Of a stretch of DNA of 64,000 nucleotides, positions 9,819 to 20,857 are shown in pieces; position 1 is the first letter of the stretch, and each line of letters opens with the position of its first letter. The stretch covers positions 24,874,863-24,938,862 of the forward strand of contig OX344761.1 in NCBI GenBank assembly GCA_947034895.1. The letters are read 5' to 3'. The DNA is from Rhytidiadelphus loreus (Eukaryota; Streptophyta; Bryopsida; Hypnales; Hylocomiaceae). The position numbers were made by a program, and so were the translations under genes. A model generated the notes under the pieces. The model worked only from the letters and a program-made list of their open reading frames with translations, did no database searches and was not told the origin of the DNA.

Positions 9819-12287
9819 CTCCGCAAACTTCCCGAACGCTGGATCGGCTCTTTCCGCTACACGAGAGTCTCTCAATTGCAGAGACCAAGGAACGGTTGCA
9901 CTTGGGATTCGTCTCCACAGTGACTGTGAAGTGTGAACATGACTGCAATTGCAGCTTCCAGAGACCGACAATTGACTGACACAAGCCAAGCCAAGCCTGC
10001 GGAACGGAATATACCAAGGAAATATACCGTGCAACCTACTAGCTTCCACACGCATGATGCCATAGAATGATTAACGCTGTAGTCAACGAAAGGACGCCGG
10101 CCACTGTAAGTTTCGACGGCATTTCACCTGGCAAGAGCATCTCCAGTGCGAAGCAAGAGCATCTCCAATGCGGAGACGGGATAGACGGGACAGGGACAGT
10201 ATGGAGACCTCATTCCGTTCTGGCGACTCTTGGAAAAAAAAATTGACCCAATGCAAAGCCGGCAATCCAAACCTCAGATGGATTCCTTTTTTTGCAATAT
10301 ATAAAGAAGGAGAGGAAAAGATTCTACATTTAAATTTATTTTTTTAAATCGTGCGAAAAAGGGGAGTCCCAATTTGTTGACACATGTAATAGAGCTTGAA
10401 AACGTACGACAATTATGACTTTTCCTGTTGTGAGCCAACTTTTTGTATTTTGTCAAATTGTCAGGCTGGATTGAGGATGGAAAATGGCAGGGATGGGAAT
10501 AAAGAAAGACCGATACCGGTTGCATTAATTGGTGTGTGTGTTTTTTAGTGGCCCTATCACAAATATGCCATGGTTATGACTCTTTTTTTTTCAAGGGAGG
10601 AATATTTTTACCAATGATATTATTTTGTGATTCTTCAACATGAATAGCACTAGTACACATGCAATTGTTAAAAATATTCCTCCTTTGTTAAAAGTTATAA
10701 TCACATATAAGTTCATTTTGTAACACACACTAATAGGACAAATAAGTAGAGTGGAAGTGAGAGAAAATGACCAATTAGTGACCAATTAGTGTGTGTTTCT
10801 ACTAATGCGCGCATGGACTTGAAAAAACATTATGATTGCTTCCTTGTTCTATTAGACTATATTTCTGAAATAAAATTTTAAATAATTCACATTGAAATTT
10901 TAAAATTCAAAAAATTCAATAAGTACGTCAACTTGTTACTCTACAAAATCCTAATTTACAAAATGTTGAGATTTGTTTCACTCTATCAAGAATTTGCCAT
11001 TGAAAATTTGAAGAGAACACATTGTGTCCTCTTGGTCTTGAGGGGTTAAGACCCGCTACTTAAACTTCCTCACATGTAACTTTTCCCAATGCAAAACCTC
11101 CTCCCCTTCCATCTAGAGGCTACAAAATGTAATAGACCTCCGTAAGATCACGTGAAGTTTGTATAACATTGAGTAGCCTTCATGCACCCTCCTCATCACG
11201 ACGAGTCTCCACTTGATAACACAAGCATTTCAACTTGTACAATATGGGAAATTCATTGAGAAATTGAGTTCAATGTGTGCAAACATAAGGATGAGGAAGC
11301 CAATGCATAAAAAAGAAAAAAAGTTTTCTCCCCAAGAATGAATATTTTATGCAATATAAATGTGGATTTTTCATGTAGACCCATTCTGGTTTGAATTCAT
11401 AGACTCACCTATTCCAGTTACCTTTGGCACTTCTCCCTATGCAAGGAGGGAAGAGAGATGAATGGATGAGAAGGTACAAACAGAAAATCTTTCTCAATGA
11501 CTAGTGCATTCAACTATTGTCTACAATAGGTCAGCCTAAAAAACCATGATAAGGAGGCTGTCCGAAATAGGTACTTCTACCATAGGCATCTGGATGAAGT
11601 ATTGTAGGGAGTGGAATATTCCACAACATCTACTCAAGAGTCAAGTGACTACTGAATGTGCAGTGGGTGACATTAAAGAGTGGCGTACTGTACCGGGACT
11701 GCCACAATCATCCACAAATTCATCCACGAATTCATCCAGATTGTGACAGCGCCCGGCGTCGCAGCTGACAATCATTTCTGCCTTCCGTCGTCTCCCGAGC
11801 ACATGCGAAATGATGTTCTATTTGCGTTGCCGCCACTCATCCACGGCCACACGCAAATTGCGGCCACGCCCCTCTCCCTCCTCCCGTCTTCACGGCAAAC
11901 CGCACTCGCCATTCTTGACGCCCTCTACAGCGTTACAGTTGTCCCGGAAAGGATGTGCGACACTTCCTTGCCACTACCGAACGTGCGAACAATCTTCACA
12001 TACAGAATGTGGGTCCGGAATTTCTCTTGCGATGCCTTGCCTTGGAATTCGCTCACTTCGAACGAAAGAATAACTCAAAAGAGGACTCAAGCGATTCGCA
12101 ATAATTCACTTCTTCTTTGTCAAGAATTCATCCAGAAAATTTGGTGGGAGCTCTTGTGTTCTGGTTAGATTTGGGGTTACAAGAACAAGGGATTGCGAAA
12201 ATTGTTTAGTTTATCCGTGTTTGTTGATGCTCCCTGCGCGAGCTGAGTTCTTGCTCTGGGCGGAGAGATTAGGACTGTTTGGTTAGG
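9819..12287. other. Intergenic region upstream of the cytidine deaminase gene
   Basis: No convincing coding exon is visible. Two adjacent AGAGCATCTCCA motifs lie at about 10,134-10,175; this motif ends the repeat family seen at 20.5 kb. The part from about 11.7 kb is more GC-rich and probably contains the promoter and 5' leader of the next gene. Its open frames lack coding character. Confidence 0.4.
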
Positions 12288-14273
12288 ATGCAGGAGTTTG
12301 TGATTGGGGCTGCGAAGGCGGCGAAGCTACGGCATGCTTCTGGGTTAGGGGTGGAGCAGTTCCTGGCGACGCTGGTGAAGCCGACGGCGGACCTGGCGCG
12401 TCCGCCGATTTCGAATTTTCATGTTGGCGCGGTGGGGCTCGGGGTGAGCGGGCGCATCTTCCTAGGGGTGAACTTGGAGTTTCCGAAGCTGCCATTGAAT
12501 CATTCCGTGCACGCCGAGCAGTTCTTGGTGGCGAATGCGTTGCAGCACGGCGAGAAGAGGCTCGTGTTCATCGCCGTGTCGGCGGCTCCGTGCGGGCATT
12601 GCAGGTTCGTTGCTTCTTTCCCCTCGACCAAGAAATCCGAATGTTGTGTTTTGATCACCTTTGTGTAGGTCTTCTGAGGACTTTCTTTTGGTCAATTTTA
12701 TTCTAGTTTCTGATCAACACATGTGGTGTTTGTCACTGATTCTGGTTTTATGAAATTGACCCCATTCGAATTACTATTTCTCATAATTTGATCCATTGGA
12801 GTGGTCGTTTTTAAACCTTGTATCCTTGGTCCTTCTGGGAGTAAGAATGAACTGGAGGTTCTCTTGAATGTCGGTAATTGCTTGATGTGAGCATTCTCTG
12901 GAAGCATCCAGATCTTTCGGTAGTTCTTCGTTTCTCTGGCATTCAGTGCACACTGTTGCAACTGCGAAACTTGAATGTCCTCCGTGGGGTAGAAAGTCTG
13001 AAGACTTTCCTATCCGAAGTGTAGAGGACCTTAGAGTATCGACAAACTTTAAGGGCAGTGAGAGCAATTTCTTGGAGATCCCTTTTCCGTGAAATTTTAA
13101 TTAGACCCGAAGCGGGACGGGCTGCAAACCCTACTTGCTGCGTTCTTTAGGGTTTGTGATTTATGAAGGTCTTCGAAGACCAGCCTAAAACCGGGATTGG
13201 GGTCTTCATCTGCTGATTTTAAAAAGATCAGGTGGGGGGGAAGAAACTATACTATGCTCCGGATCCTCTATATTAGAAACGAGTCGAGATCCCTGGACGC
13301 TCTCCTCAGTTAGTTCCGATTCTTCAGTGAATCATCTATTTCTGCTATGGGGTACTAGAGGGTCATTAAATGAAAATCTATGGAAAATTCTTGCATCTTC
13401 CCGTTTAAATGTGACGATCATCTGCGAGTATTTTTGGGATTCCTTCAACCCGATGAATCTGTGATTTCGTTAAAAAATTGTTGACTTGATTTTGGATATG
13501 TTCACCTGCGTCTCTGTGTCATTGATTTCACTTACCTTGGTCTGAATGTGATTCCTGGTTTTAAAGAGTTCTTTGTGTCGCAATTCAGGCAATTTCTTCA
13601 GGAGTTGAAGGATGCTGGCGACATCCGGTTGTTGGTGACAGATGGAAAGGATGCTCAAGTTCGCCCACTGTCATACTTCCTCCCACACAGATTTGGTCCT
13701 GATGATTTGTTATCTAAAGACTTCCCCCTTCTCCTGGAGTCCAGGAGCAATGGTCTCAATGCCTTAGCCGATCTAAGTGGGGAGGATTTCTCAAATCTTC
13801 ATGTGAACCTTCACAGTGAGGGAGAAAAGGAGAATAAGGTTCCCCAGAGGCCCATTGACTTGTCAAAGGAGGCAAGCCTGCGGTCCTGGCTGCGTACTGA
13901 CAACCCCTCTTTTCTAGACCTGAAAATCGCGGCGTATGTGGCTGCTAATGTGTCATACGCACCCTACAGCAGGTGTCCCTCTGGTCTGTCCATTATAACC
14001 AGGGAAGGTGAAATCTTTAGTGGCTCTTACATGGAATCAGCTGCCTATAATCCGGGGCTCCCTGCTCTCCAGGCAGCCATTGTGGCGTTTATCTGTGGAG
14101 GAGGTGGGGACTATGACGAAATTGAGGCTGTCGTTCTCGTGGAGGTGAAAGGTGCGCCGGTGCGGTATGCATCTACAGTCCGTCTCGCCTTGCAGAGCAT
14201 AGCTCCCTTGGCATCCTTCCATCACTTTGAAGCTGATATGCAGAGGAAAGAGAGTAGTAATCATTCAAGCTGA
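12288..14273 (+). CDS. CDA: Cytidine deaminase (two exons)
   Basis: The enzyme deaminates cytidine and deoxycytidine to uridine and deoxyuridine in pyrimidine salvage, probably in the cytosol. The exons are 12288-12604 and 13589-14273, joined in phase 2 across a 984-bp GT..AG intron, giving 333 residues. The zinc-binding and catalytic motifs are H75-A-E77 and P101-C102-G-H-C105; the Cys-Gly-His-Cys-Arg stretch is completed exactly by the splice. The C-terminal half (AAYVAANVSYAPYSRCPSGL, then AAYNPGLPALQAA) is the second, non-catalytic CDA fold of the dimeric class found in plants and E. coli. Length is slightly above the roughly 300 residues usual in plants. The start is the first ATG in frame; the frame opens nine bases earlier without another ATG. 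No N-terminal transit peptide is evident. Confidence 0.95.
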
Positions 14274-14282
14274 TCTGCAAAT

Positions 14283-14317
14283 CCCCGCCCCCCTCCCCCT
14301 CCCCCTCCCCCTCCCCC
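14283..14317 (+). repeat. C-rich (CCCCCT)n tract in the CDA 3' region
   Basis: Nearly pure runs of five or six C separated by single T or G begin ten bases after the CDA stop codon. The complementary strand has at least five G-runs and could form a G-quadruplex; the C strand could form an i-motif. It is a mutable microsatellite within the probable 3' untranslated region. Confidence 0.8.
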
Positions 14318-15851
14318 AAAGTTTCGCTCTTGATTCATTGTTCAAAGCTCACACAGATTGGTCACTTTTAAATTCTTTTTTTATAAACTGCGTGACGAAT
14401 GATAGACTCGATTCTCAGCCTGGCCTGAGATTGTTTCTTCTAGGATTGAGGTACCCTTGTAGGCCCTGTATTATTCCAGAACAGTTTCTGGATATGCTCG
14501 ACTTTTACTTGAGTTGATTCGTTCTTTAGGTAACCACAATGATTGCAATTTGCAATGCAAGGTAACCTCCTGGCCAACAAAAGCTGCGTTCACTTCCAAC
14601 ATGTTAGATAGAACAAGCTTGGCAAGCCAGAATAGCAGGTTGTATTGCCAGAAACTATAGCATAGCATGTGTCGAAATATCCCTTTTAAGTGACTTTATT
14701 TAGGTAATGGAGTACCTTCCCTATTAGTCAAGAATGGTATGTGGGGCTGGTTCTCCGATAACACTGGCCATTGATTTTTGCAAGCTCTGGCATTCTGTAT
14801 ATTCTCTGAATCCTTCAGAATCTGGATAATTTTGATCGCATTTAGTGATCCACTCTCACAAAATACATGGAGTATAGGAGCACCTAGCCAAAGACGTCCT
14901 GCAGTTTGGTGGTAAGCAGGGGAGAAGGGTGGGCACTGCCCTTGGGTTACGCAAAATGGTAATTATGAGCACGTTTCAGCAATTATTTCAATTGTGTAGG
15001 TGTATATCATTGATGTATTTGAAGCTGATCATTATTCCGAAAACATGAAATATGTGTATCACCATTCTATTTTATTTACCATGGTTATTGTTGATGTACT
15101 AGTTGTTAAAATGGATATTGTTTTTATCTGTAAAATTGTGGTTCCTTTATAAGAAGTACCGTGTTTGCTAATTTGTCATGCCGAAACTCTACCGATCACT
15201 GACGGTTGCACAAGGTGTCACTGTAAAACTCTCGAAAAGCAAGGGGTGGTTTCATAAGATTTGAATATGCATGAAAAGAGTTAATGAATTCGAAGTATCT
15301 TGCTACCACAAACAAAATTTCAATTAGGAATCTCACCTTTCTACTAGTGGTGATTAGACATAGTGAGGCCCTGATAATTGAGTTTCCTCATGTAACTGCT
15401 TGTAGTTTTGTGAAGTAGCTAAGGTGGATCAAATTGATACCTTAATTTCGTGTAGAGTAATTAACACGACCTATGTATCGTGCTTGATTGAGGGCATTAC
15501 ATGTAAACATTGTAGTTCTGAAGACCCCTGCGTGTGGCTACACTAGTATAGAATGCTGAGATTGCAGTAGTTTTTGCAGTGACCGTCATAAATCTATTAA
15601 TAATTTTGCAATGCTTTAGTACAACACTGCCCAACGTATTTGCAACTATTTGAGATTACAATAGTTTTGCAACAGTTTCCGCATACATTCATATTCATTG
15701 GTTCCGTGCCCAAGACTTTTGCAGCAAGTTTGCAGCACTTTTGCAATGGTTCGCAATAAACCATGAATTCAAGGCAAAGTGCGGAACCGCTACACAAAAT
15801 AGTTGAGAATGTATTGGAACCTCTACTTCATGTTTGTAGCTAGCTAGCTAG
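14318..15851. other. Intergenic, no gene seen
   Basis: This region lies between the ends of two convergent genes (CDA on plus, F-box on minus). It should contain both 3' untranslated regions. A short GCTA microsatellite sits at about 15838-15853, just after the F-box stop. I see no exon-like frame or transposon ends. Confidence 0.45.
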
Positions 15852-18105
15852 CTATGGTTTCATGTAGAAGCTAGGCCGGTAGGCCAACTCCGCTTGCCCC
15901 CCAAACGAGGCATCGTTAAGAATTCGTGTACTCGATCTCCCAGACACAACATCATACTGCACCAAATAATCCTTCCAAGTCACGCAAATCCCCTCCCCCT
16001 CGCACAACACCTGTACCACCCCAAGCTCCTTGACGAAAACCACATCGTATATGGATTCATATACAAATAATCCCCTACCGCATAATCCCTCAGGGAGCTT
16101 CTTCGTTGCCTTCTCCACTCCTTCCACTCCTCACTCTCATCGCAGTGCGCAATTTGCACCAGCAGTTGCCCAAAATTCAAACCAACATCGCCTTGCAATC
16201 GCAAAACGTAGAATCGAATTGGCAAATACCCGAAGGAATCGTAACTCCCTTCTTTGTCAATCCCATTCACTCGTCTGATGTCTTCCCCCATTTGGACCTC
16301 CAGATCAAGCCTGGCTGGGATGAGGGCGAACTGGCTTCCCATGCATTCCACTAATCCCATGCCGTAGCTCCCGATTCGGAAACCATAGTCGGGATACATT
16401 TCCTCCGGGAGGTAATTCAAAAACTTATGCCGAACAGGCGGTTTCCACGTCCCGGATATTGTATCCACTTCGAAAACGCGCACACAACCTGAACGTTCAT
16501 TTCGTTCAAATTAATTGTCAGCTTTATCACATGCGCCATTTTTGACATTTACATTCGCGTGATCAATGTGCCCTTAGATATGAAAATTACTACGTTTTAC
16601 CCACAACATTGTGCAATGCTAAACTAGGATTTTTCAATTCCCCTCTGGGGCTCGATCCCTAAGTAAGTCATTTCATTTCTTTCTTGAGCGTCTACAGTGC
16701 CACTTTTAAGGAAATTGACGTTACCTTTCGTGAGAAAATCGGAATCATATGAGCCTTGAAACACTGGCGTGTCCACGACTTCCACCTCTGCGAAGTAGAG
16801 GTTCCCGTTTAAAAGTGCGCTTGGAATGCGAGCGAATTGAGACGAGTAGTGAAGTGGAACGCCCCAGGGGGCAGGCTCAGGAAAAGAATGGGATCTCCAA
16901 GTGTTGGAAGTGGAGGTGTAGACGCAGAGAGCAGATGGGAACGTGAGAATGAGTTTGTAGGAGTTTGTTTTCTCGTGAATGTCCATGTGGGCGCGCATGG
17001 CGAGATACTCCCACATGCATGGCGTGGGGACGATACATTGTGGGAGGATTTTACATTGTTGGGTGAGAGGGTTAATGACGAGCAGAGGGCGCCAGATGGT
17101 GGGGGAGGACTTCCTGGGTTGCTTGTGGATGAGGAGTAGTAAGCCGCTAGTGCTCGCGAGGAGGCACTCGAAGAAGCGGTCGCGGATGTCGAGAACGTCG
17201 TGGGGGAGGTGGCGTAGTGAAGGAAGGGGGTGCACCTACAGGGGGATCATTACATCGGATGTTCAATATATGACAAATTTAAGGCAGTCATTTTCGGATC
17301 TAACAGGAATGAGTGTGGCGAAGTAAAAATTGAGAATATAATCAAAACGAGATTGTCGTCTTCTAAATCATGCTTCGTTTGATAAATTCTCCTGAATCTC
17401 TTTGAATCTATAGAAGAATTTTAAGAGTTTAGCAACTTTTCCAGAAATTTTAGGTAGTACGTGCAACCTTTTGGAAGATGATTTAGCAACTTTTTCCAGC
17501 AAACATTGAAAAATATTGTAACAGACTTCAGCAAACGTGTTCGAAAACGTTGTTCACTACCTCACTACCTTACAACAATGTATACGTGGTGGTAGCTACC
17601 TTGAATGTCAGCTTTCGAATTCATCAGGACGTTGTTGGAATTCATGATCAGACTTTTTGTTTTAGTGTTATCAGCAACGATCAAAAGTTGCTACAAACTT
17701 TTGCTGTGGGGGTGAATTGTAGTAGTGATACAATATTCACTACTATGCATTGGATTGCCAAAATCAATGAAAACTGGACATCATTTGAGCTAGTGATTTA
17801 ATAAATTATTCCCTCACCTCGCCCGACGGGTGATGGACCCCAGTCCATGTCCACTGCTGCACACCTGGTTGCTGTAAGTGGCGAACGCTCTGCAAGCGCA
17901 CGGGGAAGTACCAATCGTTGCTGTCGTCCTCCCATCGCACCTTTGCTGTGATGAGACTGTTTCTGGTTACCATTGCTGCCCATGTTTTGCAAACTCGCTT
18001 CAACCCCACAAGCTCGCGCGTGGTGCACGTCTGACTGAGGTGCCGAAACAATGGGTCGTTGATTGCTGCTTCTGTGCTCCTGTCGATGTCGATGTCTGCA
18101 CTCAC
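15852..18105 (-). CDS. F-box protein, possibly damaged
   Basis: Probable substrate-recognition subunit of an SCF ubiquitin ligase. Three exons fit: 18105-17818 (F-box, about 45 residues, e.g. LVGLKRVCKTWAAMV), 17235-16725, and 16488 down to 15852. Both introns have consensus ends and keep phase (0, then 1). The rest resembles the variable C-terminal half of plant F-box proteins (WRPLLVINPLTQQCKILP; VFEVDTISGTWKPP). Two oddities. The F-box frame has no ATG before an upstream stop near 18124, so an upstream exon is needed; ATG 18435-18433 with donor at 18388 is one candidate, but its phase does not fit. In the last exon the coding-like frame changes at about 16096-16130, from one ending at 15980 to one (VYESIYDVVFVKELGVV) ending at 15852. 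This could be a single-base frameshift or a sequencing error. A pseudogene is possible. Confidence 0.65.
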
Positions 18106-18435
18106 GTCATCGAGGATCGGAAATCAAATTGTTAGTATTTATATTGGTTTGTGAGCACACTCGGCTACATGCTATCCGTGATTATTTACAGACTGTTCGC
18201 CTTACACTGGATTTTTTTCCCAAAAGAATTGTAAATTGATGATGCACTTGCTGGTATCTATCACCTCATCATGTTCAAACCTTGAAAAAATTTCTTGGTA
18301 AGATAGTATAATTTCAGCACTTTGCATGGTTCAACATATAGCCATTGGTAAGTAAGCAAATGCAACAGAGATTGGGGACGAAAGTACCTGTGTCTGCTGC
18401 AACAGAGCAACCGGCGCCTGAATTCGACTGAGCAT

Positions 18436-20527
18436 GAGCTTGCTCAGTTGTCATGTCAATGGGTTAACGTAGCTGCAAAGGCCCCCCAAAAAATTATAAC
18501 CTCAATCAATCCAGCTGAAAATGGAAACCGAGAAATTAAGAAAGAAGTCTCAAAGGCTCCATATATGTACATAAGCTACCAGACAGCAGCACTTCCGTGA
18601 CGAAGAAAAACATGATTCTACTGCCAGGGCATTTCAGTAACGGAATTTTACTTACTGCTGCTGCCCCTTTGAGGATTTGGTGTTCTTCCTTAGAACTGTA
18701 AGAAAGGTCAACCCTCCTACTGCTTAAGTTGCAGTGCAGAAATATGTGAATGACAGACAACAACGATCAGCGGACTAGGATTTGTTTGAACATTCAACCT
18801 GCTATCACTTATCAGAGTGCTTATCAGAATTGCCTTCAGGGTTTTGGGTTTGGAACTAGTGCGGCAACATCAGGCAAAGCCTATTAACTGAACTTACAGC
18901 GACAGAAAACAGAGGAATTAGGAGAGAAGCTCAAAGCAAATTGAGAGTTCAAGAGTGTCTTGCAAGAGAAGAGGAACCTGCTCTTTATACTGGGTGGTCT
19001 CATTGAATGCCTCGGTAGTTGGGTGCGGATTCTAGAGTTTTGAACCTAAAATTTACATTGTTGGATTCTTATTCCATGTATGTCTAAAATTGACATGTTA
19101 TAGGTATGTTCACACTTGGGGTTAAAGAGTGTTGTTATTTAGGGTCTTAGGAACAAATTTAGACCTACTTTTGGATTGGATTCACATTGCAAACATCACT
19201 CTTAACACCAGGTGTGAACATACCTATAGAATACATACTTGCTTTCTTGGGGTCACAAAAGTCAAACCTCGGTAGTCACATAACTTTTTGAAGAATTGGT
19301 TGGTAAAAAATAATACTTTTTTTTGGGAACATACATAATCATGAACCAATAAAACACATGTGATTAAATGTGTAACAAAATTTGAATAAAATGTACCAAT
19401 TCCATTTGAGAGAACAGTGTATCGGAAAAATGTATGCAAACTGCTTTCCAAATTTATGTTGTGTCCACCTATCAAGTCATCTAGAATCTGTTTACTTTTT
19501 TATGTGGCATTTATGCTTCAAACTATGTGCATATATGTATATGTGGGTAATGTGTGCTTTATGTATTTTTTTTCCCCTAGAATTGAAACATCTTTTGAAT
19601 AATTATAGTAACATCTTTAGGTTAGAATTGGTTTAGCAAATTGGTGTTTGGGGATTGACCTTTGGAATTTGTTTTCATCAAATTTTTAGCCATTAGAAGT
19701 CAATTAGTGAATTTAGACCATTAGAAAGCCCTTAATGCTAAACTTTGAGTCACCAAAAAATATAGAAGTTATGATTGGAGTGAAGTCTAGGGAATGAATT
19801 AGATGAAAGTTAAAGAAAATCATCCATGATAGGCCATACAAAATATTTAGGATAAAAATGAAGCTTAAAATCAGAACCCTAAAAGAAAAGTTAAAATTCA
19901 ACTCATAGGTCAATAGAATTTAGTGGATGAAGTTTAAAATGTCGACTAGTGCTTAAACTTCATCCTCCCATAACTCAATTTAGGTAATTTTAAATCTAAA
20001 GTTCTTTAACAATTTGAGTAGAGTATTTGTTGCTTGATAACCAAAAAATTAAAAAAAGACCAAAATAAATAGAATTAGAATGAAAGTTTAGAATAGAAAT
20101 ACTTCTTAAAATTAGACATGGAATCTTTCGAAGAAAACTAGGAGATTTATGAAGTTAAAGTCACCTAAAACACCTTTACAAAATTCCAAAATAGGCTTAC
20201 ATTCCAAAGAGCAACTCAAATTGAAGAAGTTATAAAAGAATGAAATTTGAACTGAAAATTATCTAATTTTGGATGAAAAGTAAGTTGTCCATTCAACCTA
20301 AATAACCTTAAAATAAGACAAGGACAACCCTTTATTGATTTAAGTCAAAAATGTGATATCAACCACTAATCATTTTATTTATGGACTATAGATTTGCCCA
20401 TAATTAGCTAAATAGGATTTGGATGAAATGGACCAACTTTATCCCTATCAAAATGATGCTTTGAATCCCATCTACAATTAAGACCACGATGAAGAGTATA
20501 AATTTCCATTCAATTTGAACAACTTAA
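18436..20527. other. AT-rich intergenic, no gene seen
   Basis: Only short chance frames are present. The first few hundred bases may hold the promoter of the minus-strand F-box gene. I see no terminal-repeat element before the MITE at 20528. Confidence 0.45.
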
Positions 20528-20857
20528 AGAGCATCACCAATACAGAAAAGAATTTAGCTCACCAAATACAAATTTAGCATTTTGCTATTTTGGAATTAGA
20601 AGTTGAAATTTCTATCATTGTAAGCACACTCAAAAGTATTTTGGATAGATACAAAAAAAAAATCAGATTAATTTACACATTTGACAAGAAAAATAATCTA
20701 CTTCATAAGCTAGCAAAAAGACAAAAATTATGAATCTATCCAAAATACTTTTGAACGTGCTTCCAATGAAAAAGAAATTCAAGTTCTAATTATAAACCGG
20801 TCAAAAGTTAGAAGTTCATTTGGAGAACCAAATTCCAGTCTACATTGGAGAAGCTCT
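20528..20857. mobile_element. MITE-like element with AGAGCATCACCAAT ends (330 bp)
   Basis: The left end AGAGCATCACCAAT pairs imperfectly with the right end ATTGGAGAAGCTCT. Inside lies a second inverted pair, CAAAAGTATTTTGGATAGAT against ATCTATCCAAAATACTTTTG. Related fragments occur at about 3.1-3.6 kb, 10.1 kb, 29.0 kb and 47.2 kb. I found no clear target-site duplication, so the superfamily is undecided. Confidence 0.55.
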
